A stretch of DNA of 23,014 bases from an uncultured Clostridia bacterium (GTDB taxonomy: Bacteria; Bacillota; Clostridia; TANB77; CAG-508). The notes under the pieces were generated by a model. It did no database searches, had not been told where the DNA came from, and saw only the letters and a list, made by a program, of their open reading frames with translations. The DNA lies in NCBI GenBank assembly GCA_934180065.1, contig CAKPRA010000030.1, positions 1-23,014 of the forward strand, given 5' to 3'. This document shows positions 1-7,800 of this stretch, one piece after another (within the stretch, counting starts at the first letter, position 1; every line of letters starts with the position of its first letter). The position numbers and the translations under genes were made by a program.

Positions 1-348
1 TTTTGGTTTGGTTGCTCGTTTTTGTTTTGATCTTGTTGCTCATTTTGATTTTGGTTTGGTTGCTCATTTTGATTTTGGTTTGGTTGCTCATTTTGATTTT
101 GATTTGTTTGCTCATTTTTATTTTGATTTTGTTGTTCATTTTGATTTGATTGTTCGTTTTTGTTTTGATTTTGTTGTTCATTTTGATTTTGGTTTGGTTG
201 CTCGTTTTTGTTTTGATCTTGTTGCTCATTTTGATTTTGGTTTGGTTGCTCATTTTGATTTTGATTTTGTTGCTCATTTTGATTTTGGTTTGGTTGCTCA
301 TTTTGGTTTTGATTTGATTGCTCATTTTGGTTTTGATTTGGTTGACAA
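1..348. repeat. 24-bp in-frame tandem repeat array (octapeptide coding)
   Basis: Units of 24 bp, with one 18-bp unit near 133-150, are repeated about 14 times inside the Asn/Gln-rich gene. On the plus strand a typical unit reads TTTTGATTTTGGTTTGG followed by TTGCTCA. There is higher-order structure: the block at 1-66 (partial unit ending GCTCG, then a GATCTTG-containing unit, then a standard unit) recurs at about 187-258. This suggests multi-unit duplications by slippage or recombination. All length steps seen are multiples of 3, so the reading frame is preserved. Confidence 0.9.
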
Positions 349-725
349 TCTATAAAATCACATAAACTACAATTACCAATAGAAACATATATTACAACAT
401 ATCTTTTTGTAACGTTTGGTATTACTGTTTTATATATATTATTTTCATTTTTATCCATATTAATTGTAATACCTGATTCTTTTGTTTGTGCTAATATATT
501 ATCAGATTTTAGAACATCATCAACCATTAGATATTTACATACAATTCCTGTATATATATCAGAATTTACAGTTATTTCTGCTGTAACCTTTGAATCTTCA
601 TAATGCATGTTAAGCTCTAAACTCTCTTTATCTTCTGCAATTGTTTTAATTGGTAACAACATGCTCACTAATAGTACACATACTATAATAAAAGAGCAAA
701 TTGAAATCATTTTATATTTATTCAT
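1..725 (-). CDS. Secreted Asn/Gln-rich octapeptide-repeat protein (partial, 3' end outside window)
   Basis: I do not recognise a family. Reading from ATG at 725 with ribosome binding site AAGGAGAGG (731-740), the frame stays open to the window edge (241 codons), so the C-terminus is missing. Residues 1-30 are a Sec-type signal peptide (MNKYK, hydrophobic stretch, likely cleavage after TIA). Residues 31-128 are a small domain of mixed composition with a cysteine cluster at its end (C119, C122, C127; NCSLCDFIDC). From about residue 129 the protein is a run of octapeptides, consensus NQNQNEQP, with Q, S or T at the last position and some N-to-K changes; about 14 units lie in the window. The product is probably exported, with the low-complexity tract acting as a spacer or wall-spanning stalk. 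A wall anchor or membrane helix could lie beyond the edge. A plus-strand reading of the same repeats gives an open frame, but it is a shadow. Confidence 0.8.
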   Translation of the reverse strand, partial: MNKYKMISICSFIIVCVLLVSMLLPIKTIAEDKESLELNMHYEDSKVTAEITVNSDIYTGIVCKYLMVDDVLKSDNILAQTKESGITINMDKNENNIYKTVIPNVTKRYVVIYVSIGNCSLCDFIDCQPNQNQNEQSNQNQNEQPNQNQNEQQNQNQNEQPNQNQNEQQDQNKNEQPNQNQNEQQNQNKNEQSNQNEQQNQNKNEQTNQNQNEQPNQNQNEQPNQNQNEQQDQNKNEQPNQ

Positions 726-757
726 AAAATTCCTCTCCTTTATATTAGAAATTAACT

Positions 758-832
758 AATACGTTTACTATTATATCATGAATACGTTGATTTTTCAATG
801 TTTTTTCACACTATTTTAGTTATAAATACGTT
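758..832 (-). promoter_or_regulatory. Three copies of AATACGTT around the promoter (candidate operator)
   Basis: The octamer AATACGTT (AACGTATT on the coding strand) occurs at 758-765, 781-788 and 825-832. These lie downstream of the -10, inside the -35/-10 spacer and upstream of the -35. All three have the same orientation, and starts are 23 and 44 bases apart, near two and four helical turns. No regulator is encoded nearby. The repetition is seen directly; the operator role is inferred. Confidence 0.45.
770..798 (-). promoter_or_regulatory. Sigma-A promoter for the Asn/Gln-repeat gene
   Basis: On the minus strand there is TTGAAA (798-793), a 17-base spacer and TATAAT (775-770), with TGA just before the -10 (extended -10). 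It lies 45 bases upstream of the ATG. Spacing is optimal and one base differs from consensus in the -35. Confidence 0.75.
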
Positions 833-874
833 TTACTGTTACAATTCACAGCTAAATATAAATTTAATTTATCA

Positions 875-1052
875 GAGTAGGATATGTGAATATATATATT
901 AAAAAAAGTGACGCGCAGCTTGGGAGCTTTTAGATAATATCTTAATATCACAAAACTAAAACGAGGGCTCTACCATTCTCACACTACTTTGTATGGGCGA
1001 CCAGCAAGTCACGCATTTTTAATATATATATTCACATATCCGGCTTACTCTA
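875..1052. repeat. First array unit with terminal inverted repeats (MITE-like)
   Basis: A perfect 26-bp inverted repeat brackets the first unit. The left arm is 880-905 (GGATATGTGAATATATATAT then TAAAAA) and the right arm is 1016-1041. Imperfect similarity continues outward: GAGTA on the left against CGGCTTACTC on the right, where the right arm has four extra bases. The arms enclose about 110 bases. The layout resembles a miniature inverted-repeat element of roughly 178 bp. No transposase is present in the window and no clear target-site duplication was identified. Confidence 0.6.
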
Positions 1053-1562
1053 GTAATTTTATATGCAAAAAAAAGCACGTGCAGCTTGGGAGCTTTTAGA
1101 TAATATCTTAATATCACAAAACTAAAACGAGGGCTCTACCATTCTCACACTACTTCGTATGGGCGACCAGCAAGTCACGCATTTTTAATATATATATTCA
1201 CATATCCGGCTTACTCTAGTAATTTTATATGCAAAAAAAAGCACGCGCAGCTTGGGAGCTTTTAGATAATATCTTAATATCACAAAACTAAAACGAGGGC
1301 TCTACAACTCTCACACTACTTTGTATGGGCGACCAGCAAGGAACTTATTTTTAATATATATATTCACATATCCGGCTTATTCTAATAATCTTATATGTAA
1401 AAAAAGCACGTGCAGCTTGGGAGCTTTTAGAAAATATCTTAATATCAAAAAACTAAAACGAGGGCTCTACAACTCTCACACTACTTTGTATGGGCGACCA
1501 GCAAGTCACGCATTTTAATATATATATTCACATATCCGGCTTATTCTAGTAATTTTATATGC

Positions 1563-1592
1563 AAAAAAAGTACGTGCAGCTTGGGAGCTTTT
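1563..1592 (-). terminator. Possible weak terminator formed by the last repeat copy
   Basis: Downstream of the ATPase stop, the minus strand can pair AAAAGC (1592-1587) with a GTAC-TTTTTTT run (to 1563), with a small internal AGCT/AGCT stem, ending in seven T. The equivalent sequence in the other copies (AAAAGC to GCTTTT) pairs slightly better. Each unit could therefore act as a leaky terminator, but the stem is short. Confidence 0.3.
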
Positions 1593-1608
1593 ATATAATA
1601 TCTTAATA

Positions 1609-3540
1609 TCACAAAACTATCTTATTATAATTCAACTCAAGCTCCCTTAATATATTTTCTTCTCTATTTGTGCATGTAAATAATATAATCTGATGCTTTT
1701 TACTGTAATTATTAATACTTTTTAATGTTTCTTTTAATCTATTATCATCAAAATAAGCAAATGCTTCATCAAATATTATCGGCATAGACTCTTCTGTTAT
1801 ATCCTCTATTAAAGATAATCTAAATGCTAAATACAATTGTTCAATTGTTCCTTTACTTAAAAAATTAGCATTTTTATATTCACCATTTGCTAATTGGGCT
1901 AATAAACCATCTTCTTCATTTATTACAATTTTTTGGTATTTATTATTTGTTATATAAGCAATATTTTTTGATAAGCTTTCTGTAAATTTTGGAGTAACAT
2001 CATTTTTCATTTTTTTATAAGATATCTCAATTATCTCTTTTGCCATATTTATAGCATTATTTTTATGTATCAATTCTTCATATTCACTTTCCAAGCTGGC
2101 AATTTTTTCTTCATTTTCAACAATCTCGTCAAGTCTTGGCATAATATTTTCTTTATCTAAGATTAATCTATGTAATTCCATATTTTTTTCGTTCATTAAT
2201 CTTAAGTTTTGATCCATTTCATAAGATAAATTTTTTGCATTGCAGAAATATGACATACTAGAGCTATTTATTTTATCAGAATACTCTCTCTTCAAAAGCT
2301 CTCTCTTTTGTTCAATACTTTTTATTATCTCATTTTTTATATTTTCAGTTTCATAAACTTGCTCTTTTTGATTTTTTTCCAGTATTTCTATTTGAGCATC
2401 TATTTCATAAATATTTTTTTCTATATCTTTATTAAATGATATATCTTCATCATACTGTTTTTTTAGCTCTTTATTTTTTAGGTTTATTTTATTACTTTTT
2501 TTTACCATAAGAATTATTGATATTATTGCAATTATTAATGGCACAACTGCTATAATATTCCTTGTAAATATATAACACATAATACATAAAACAAAACTAC
2601 CTAATATTGCAGCTATATATGGTGTTTTATTCAATTTTTCAGTTATATTTTTATTGGCATTTATTTTTTTTAAACTTCCTTGTATCTCTTCTTTTTTATC
2701 TATTAATTTTTGAATTTTGTCTTCTAATTCATCAATTTTTCCTTCATTATATCTTACCTTTTCATTTTCCACATTTTGCTCTTGATTTATATTGTTTAAT
2801 TTATTTAGAAAGTTATTTTTATTTTCTATATCTTTTAATTCATTTTCAATTTTATATTTTTTATCTTCAATTTCATATTTATAATCTTCATATTTTTTAA
2901 GTAATTCATTTGTATTTTTTAATCTGCTTAATTCATTAGTAACTATATTTATAGGTTTTTCCTGTGTTCTATTTGTTCCTATTTCCTCTAATTGTTTCTT
3001 ATTTAATTTATCGATTGCCTTTTTGTACGAAATATTCTCTGCACCTGTTGATGAGGTATTTGCAATTTTTTGAAGCAAAATATTTTGTGTTTGATCATCA
3101 ATTTCTATTTCGTTTTGAAAAGAAACCATAGTAGAAGTAAATGTCTTCTCATCAATTTTCGTTTGCTCCAGAAAAAATTGACTTCCTGTATTTTTATCAA
3201 TTGAGAAATCTTTAGATATATCTTCCATATCTTTATTATATATTTTCGGATTTTTCTTTCCAAATTCTCTAAAAACTTCGAAGCTCTCATTATTATCTAA
3301 AGTATATGAGATTTTGCCAGAAAATTCATCTGAATCCCATGGTTTAAATTTATCAAAATCTGATATTTCTCTTCCTTTTTTATTTTTTGAGGTTCCATAG
3401 AACATATTAACTATACAATTTAATAAAGTAGATTTTCCCTTTTCATTTTCTCCATAAACAATATTTATACCATCACTAAAATTTACATTTTTATCTTTTA
3501 GTTTACCATATGAATTAATTTTTAACTCATTTATCTTCAA
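1609..3540 (-). CDS. YhaN/SbcC-like AAA ATPase (coiled-coil, membrane segment)
   Basis: This is an ABC-type/SMC-like ATPase that probably works with the nuclease encoded just upstream. Visible motifs are Walker A GENEKGKST (residues 30-38), a Q-loop region near FFLEQTKID, the signature LSKGT (561-565) and Walker B IIFDEAF (588-594). Long charged coiled coils fill about 165-300 and 350-510. A hydrophobic stretch at about 307-346 would form two membrane helices in the middle, as in Bacillus YhaN and unlike classical SbcC. At 643 residues it is shorter than B. subtilis YhaN (about 960), mainly through shorter coils. The start is TTG at 3540, with a GAGGTG site about 8 bases upstream; it gives the expected MKINELKINSYGKL beginning, and the nearby upstream ATG is out of frame. 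The last three codons and the stop lie in the repeat array. Family placement is solid; the cellular role is inferred. Confidence 0.85.
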   Translation of the reverse strand: MKINELKINSYGKLKDKNVNFSDGINIVYGENEKGKSTLLNCIVNMFYGTSKNKKGREISDFDKFKPWDSDEFSGKISYTLDNNESFEVFREFGKKNPKIYNKDMEDISKDFSIDKNTGSQFFLEQTKIDEKTFTSTMVSFQNEIEIDDQTQNILLQKIANTSSTGAENISYKKAIDKLNKKQLEEIGTNRTQEKPINIVTNELSRLKNTNELLKKYEDYKYEIEDKKYKIENELKDIENKNNFLNKLNNINQEQNVENEKVRYNEGKIDELEDKIQKLIDKKEEIQGSLKKINANKNITEKLNKTPYIAAILGSFVLCIMCYIFTRNIIAVVPLIIAIISIILMVKKSNKINLKNKELKKQYDEDISFNKDIEKNIYEIDAQIEILEKNQKEQVYETENIKNEIIKSIEQKRELLKREYSDKINSSSMSYFCNAKNLSYEMDQNLRLMNEKNMELHRLILDKENIMPRLDEIVENEEKIASLESEYEELIHKNNAINMAKEIIEISYKKMKNDVTPKFTESLSKNIAYITNNKYQKIVINEEDGLLAQLANGEYKNANFLSKGTIEQLYLAFRLSLIEDITEESMPIIFDEAFAYFDDNRLKETLKSINNYSKKHQIILFTCTNREENILRELELNYNKIVL

Positions 3541-3563
3541 GTAACATACACCTCACGTTTATA

Positions 3564-4634
3564 TTATTTTTCTAATATATCTAATCCTATTTCTAATGCT
3601 TTTTCAACTGTTTCTTTATCATACTCATCACTATTTAATCTATTCATTATTTCTTTTACAAATAATCCTTTTAAACTGTTGTCTTCTACTATATCATTAA
3701 GGTCATAATACAATTTAGTTTTATCTTTTATCTTAATTATATTTTTCTTAAAAATCATTTTTTTCAAATTATATATATCTATTTCAAATTTTCTTCTGCC
3801 TGTAATATATATTTCATAAAAATCTTTTTCATATAATTCCAAAGAATTAATTTTTTCAGATAAATCCTCCAATGATAAAGAATCTGATATATCAAAGTCT
3901 ATGATTTTAAATTCTGATTCATCTAAAGGAACAAATTTAGTTGTTATTTTTTTATTTTCTATTTCTCCAACAACCATTCCATGCTCTCCTAATTCATCAA
4001 AACCCATTGAAATTGTTGAACCCGGATATACTATTTTTTGCTCTTTACTATAATTTGATTTATGTATATGACCAAGAGCAACATAATCAAAACCAATCCT
4101 TTCTAAATTAGATTTTTGAATTGCATTATATTGGTTATCTATATTATTCGTTCCATTTAAAGTTCCATGTGTTATAAGAATATTTATTTTTTCTTTATCT
4201 TCAAGAGCAAAATCATCAATTTCTGAATTTGTATAATAAAAATCATCAAAGCCATAACCATATATTCTAATATTTTCATCATCTATATAAGAAATTTTTG
4301 AACCAAAAATATGAACATTTTCATTCCATTTATATTTATTGTAAAAAGAATTTTTTATTAATGGATCATGATTTCCTGGTGTAATAAAAATTTTTGTTTT
4401 TGGTATTTCTTTAAACAATTTATTAACATACTCAATAGTACTTTCTTTTATAAATTTATGTTCATAAAAATCTCCAGCAATAAATAAATAATTAACATTA
4501 TTTTCTATAATATAATCTATAATTTTTTTAAAAACATTTCTTTGTGCTAATCTTCTAACAATACCTAAATTACTGTCATTAATTTGAGAAAAAGAAGTAT
4601 CAAAATGCATATCTGCAATATGTACAAATTTCAT
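3564..4634 (-). CDS. YhaO/SbcD-like calcineurin-family DNA exonuclease
   Basis: This is a metallophosphoesterase of the SbcD/Mre11/YhaO type, expected to be a metal-dependent DNA nuclease subunit. The family motifs are all present: DMH (D8, H10), GD (54-55), GNHD (87-90), H156 in ITHG and GHIH (188-191). Its length of 356 residues is slightly below the usual 380-410 because the C-terminal capping region is short. It starts at ATG 4634 after a GAGG site and is followed 23 bases later by the ATPase gene, so the two form an operon behind one promoter. In relatives, the pair (SbcCD/Mre11-Rad50 type) processes DNA ends and hairpins. YhaO is the closer comparison, because the partner ATPase has central membrane helices. 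Confidence 0.88.
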   Translation of the reverse strand: MKFVHIADMHFDTSFSQINDSNLGIVRRLAQRNVFKKIIDYIIENNVNYLFIAGDFYEHKFIKESTIEYVNKLFKEIPKTKIFITPGNHDPLIKNSFYNKYKWNENVHIFGSKISYIDDENIRIYGYGFDDFYYTNSEIDDFALEDKEKINILITHGTLNGTNNIDNQYNAIQKSNLERIGFDYVALGHIHKSNYSKEQKIVYPGSTISMGFDELGEHGMVVGEIENKKITTKFVPLDESEFKIIDFDISDSLSLEDLSEKINSLELYEKDFYEIYITGRRKFEIDIYNLKKMIFKKNIIKIKDKTKLYYDLNDIVEDNSLKGLFVKEIMNRLNSDEYDKETVEKALEIGLDILEK

Positions 4635-4660
4635 AATTTACCTCACTTATTTTTTTATAT

Positions 4661-4689
4661 TTTATATCACACAAGAAAAATAAAGTCAA
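4661..4689 (-). promoter_or_regulatory. Sigma-A promoter for the nuclease-ATPase operon
   Basis: Minus strand TTGACT (4689-4684), a 17-base spacer and TATAAA (4666-4661), with TGA before the -10. It lies 27 bases upstream of the nuclease ATG. Confidence 0.75.
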
Positions 4690-4746
4690 TATTTTAAAGA
4701 ACATTTGTTTTATTTTTTTAATGCTGTTTACTGAAAAATTTCAATT

Positions 4747-4800
4747 TAGTAGAGGCGGATATGTTGATATATATAGTAACCATAGCTTGGCAGCTTTGGG
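4747..4800. repeat. Diverged solo copy of the array end sequence
   Basis: The plus strand reads TAGTAGAGGCGGATATGTTG then ATATATATAGTAACC and AGCTTGGCAGCTTT. It aligns in order and orientation with the left side of the first array unit (GAGTA, GGATATGTGAATATATATA, then AGCTTGGGAGCTTT) at 875-931. The rest of the unit is not recognisable downstream. It lies in the 256-base gap between the surface-protein gene and the nuclease promoter. Confidence 0.55.
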
Positions 4801-4864
4801 CTAAATTTTCAATTCACCGAAATCTAAATTTGTGTAATTTTTTATTAATCTTCTATTTTGACAA

Positions 4865-4893
4865 AAAAACAAAGAGCTTAGCTCTTTGTTTTT
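4865..4893 (-). terminator. Intrinsic terminator of the surface-protein gene
   Basis: A near-perfect stem joins 4865-4877 to 4881-4893 (AAACAAAGAGC with GCTCTTTGTTT) around a tiny TTA loop. On the minus strand it is followed by a run of seven T. It begins right after the stop codon at 4896. A-runs on both sides may let it act in both directions. Confidence 0.9.
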
Positions 4894-4895
4894 AA

Positions 4896-7800
4896 TTATA
4901 TAATATTTCTTTTAATTGCATATACACCAATTCCAAGTATTGCTATAAATCCTACACCTAAAGTAACATATAATATTGCTTCAGATCCAGTTTTTACTGC
5001 TAACATTACAGGTGCAATATCTATATCATCTTCTCCATCATTTCTATTTCCTGGAGTTGAATCTACATCATGTGCTCCATGATCATTGTAATCTTTACTA
5101 ATTTCAGCTGTATTAATTTTCACACCCATATTATTTGCATCATTTACCCATGTCAATACTATTGTAACTTCTGCACTTTCACCTGGATTTAATAGTGTAT
5201 TTGCCAATGCATCAGTTGTTACTGTTTTTGCATCTTTTTGAGCCCATCCTGGATTATCATTTGCATTAAATACTAATCCATCTGGAATATAATCACTTAC
5301 TTCTTTTGCATATCCAGCAATTTCACCTTCATTAGTTACTCTTATTGAATATCTAAATTTAACTGTTACATCTTTTAATTTGCTTTTCTTCAAATCTACT
5401 TTTACTATGTCTTCTGGATCATCTTCAGCTTTATGTCCTGTTTTAATTACTTGTGTTTGACCATTTTCTGTTATAATAGCTTCTGTAACCCATTTTCTTA
5501 ATGCTAAATCAAAATATTTTAATTTGATTTTCTCAATATCTTGATCATCTTCTCCTTCATTCCATTCATTTGGAGTTGAATCTCTATCTACAACAGTTGT
5601 TTTTCCTGTATTATCTTTGTGTTCAGTTATTTGAGCATAATTAATTATAATTCTATCTGAAGTTGTTGGTTCAATAACTTTAAATGCAACTTTAACATCT
5701 CTATAATCTAAAGTACTCATGTTATTAGCATCATATCCTTTGATTAACTGATTTTTTAAATAATCTGAGATAATTAAATCTGCTTCACTAGCATTTTGAG
5801 TTTCTATATATTTTTTACCATTATATGAAATAATACTTGCTGTTCCAACATTATTTCCAGATACTTCTTTATACATTTTCCATGAATATTTTGTATTTAT
5901 TTCATTGCTTGGTAAGTATTCTAATCCATCTGGAATATCATCCATTATTTTTGAAGCATATCCAGATAAACCACCTTCATTGTATATTCTAATTGTATAT
6001 GTAACTATATCACCTGTACACACATCAACAGGATCCTTAGTATGTTCATATATTGCTGTTGTTACTTTTCCTGATTTAAAATCATCTGTTAGAGTTACTT
6101 TTGGTATTCTTGATGTTATTTCTTTATTATTTACATTTGTAATAAATTTGCGTAAAGCTAAGTCAAAATCTTTTTTATCATTTTGAATTGTTACTGTTAT
6201 TATATTTGATTTAACGTCTAAAGATACTTTTCCGTCTTGATTTTCTATTTTTGTATTTTTCTCATCTAATACATATTTACCATTGCTTACTTTTGTTGCA
6301 ATGTTTAGTCTTATTTCTTTATCATATCCAATATATCCTTCTGGAGCAATTGTTTCTTTAATTATAACTGTCTTTTTCTCATTTGGAGATGATATAACTT
6401 GTTTTTTGAATACATCTACATATCCATCTTTATCTGTTGGTCCAACCTTAGTTGTGATTCCTGTACCTACTGAGAAATACGCACCTTCTAGTCCCTGATT
6501 TTTATTTGATGAATCTACTTTTCTAATAATTAATTTATATGATCCAGACATAACTTCAACAGTTTCGAAATCATCATCATCTTGAACACCAGGATAATAA
6601 TCTTTTATTGTTTTTGTTGTTCCATTTTCAGTATATGTATAATTTTTCGCATTTTCATACCAGTTGTCTAAATCTAAAGAATTACTTATTGTGTTTTCTA
6701 CAGAATCTCTATCTGAATCTCCTATAGCTTTTGCTTCATGCCATAATCCAGATTCATCTGTATATCCATAATTTGTTATCTCAGCTCTATTTGTTATATA
6801 TCCTTTTGAACCTTTATTTACTTTACAAATTATTTTAACTTCTTGGTATACATTTTCAGTTTCTTTATTAAGAATTCTTTTTATAGAATTTGCTTTTATA
6901 ACATCTGACCCTTTATATTTTATTACTATTTTTTTACTATCAGATTTTGCATCTGTCGTATATAAATTTGAACTTTCCTCAGCAATTTTTACGAATGATA
7001 ATCCTGATGGTAAATAATCTGTTATCTCTTTTGCAACACCATCAACTTCACCTTCGTTATATACTCTTATTGTATATTCCACTAAGCTATCTTCTTGAAC
7101 CATCAAACTTTGTTTTGTATGATGATATGCTGCAGTCTTATATTTTTCTAATATAGATAATGATTCCTCATTAATTACAGGCTCTCTACTATCTTCAACT
7201 GCTTTTCCATCAACTTTTGTTATAAATTTTCTTAATGCTAAATCAAATTTAGGCAATTCTGTTTCTATTTCATTATTTGGAACATATATCACAATTTCAT
7301 TTTCTTTTGAAACATCAAACTTTACTGTTCCATTTTTACCATTAGCTGTAAGTTTTGTATTATCTTTATCTACAACAAAAGTTGTTCCTTTTGATTTAAA
7401 TTTAACATCTAAACTAATTGTTCCATCATATTTGGTAAATCCTTTTGGTGCTTCGTCTTCAACAATCTTGTAAGAGTCTATTGCTGAAACAGAAGAAATT
7501 TCTTTTCCATCTACAATAGTTAAAATACCATCATTTCCTGTTTTTTCTCCATTTTTTGTTACTGCACCTGAAATTGTAAATTTAGCTGGATTATTTGTTA
7601 TTGCCGTAGTTCCATCGTCTTTAACTTTTTTTAAATAGACAGTGTATTTACCTTCATATGATATTGTTTTCTCATCTGAAAATGGTTTTGTATTAGCAGT
7701 TTTTCTAATATTAATTAAGTTTTGTGCACTTCCACCATTTGACATAATTTCAACTGTTGTTTTAGCACCTGTATATATTGCTGATATATCTAATTTAGAT

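Larger units (their letters stand above)
871..1619. repeat. Tandem array of a ~165-bp intergenic unit (4 full copies plus 1 partial)
   Basis: The anchor GCAGCTTGGGAGCTTTTA recurs with starts at 915, 1081, 1247, 1412 and 1576, giving periods of 166, 166, 165 and 164. In the fifth copy the last base of the anchor is followed by a T instead of G. Each unit carries a GC-richer block (ACGAGGGCTCTAC... through GGGCGACCAGCAAG), then T-runs, AATATATATATTCACATATC, CGGCTTA and an A-run leading into the next anchor. Copies 1 and 2 share ACCATTCTC and copies 3 and 4 share ACAACTCTC, so the array grew by at least two duplication steps. Copy 3 has a local change at 1341-1347 (GAACTTA for TCACGCA). No long open frame is conserved across units, so it is non-coding DNA. 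This repeat accounts for almost all of the roughly 870-bp gap between flanking genes. Confidence 0.9.

Noticed and set aside
8..355. Plus-strand open frame of 115 codons with HFDFGLVA repeats
   Set aside because: It is the antisense shadow of the Asn/Gln-rich octapeptide tract. The minus-strand frame has a signal peptide, ribosome binding site and promoter; the plus frame has none.
1321..1518. Small plus-strand open frame inside the repeat array
   Set aside because: It is not conserved between units, lacks a ribosome binding site and has no recognisable protein features.
871..1619. Integron cassette or attC array
   Set aside because: No integrase, no cassette open frames and no core-site pattern at unit borders.
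915..1620. CRISPR array (each unit contains CTAAAAC after an AT-rich palindrome-like stretch, similar to ends of some CRISPR repeats)
   Set aside because: The period is about 165 bp and the sequence between the CRISPR-like parts is conserved in every copy, so there are no variable spacers. No cas gene is present.
2607..2900. Plus-strand hydrophobic open frame inside the YhaN-like gene
   Set aside because: Leu/Phe/Tyr-rich translation is the expected antisense product of Lys/Glu/Asn-rich coiled-coil coding sequence.
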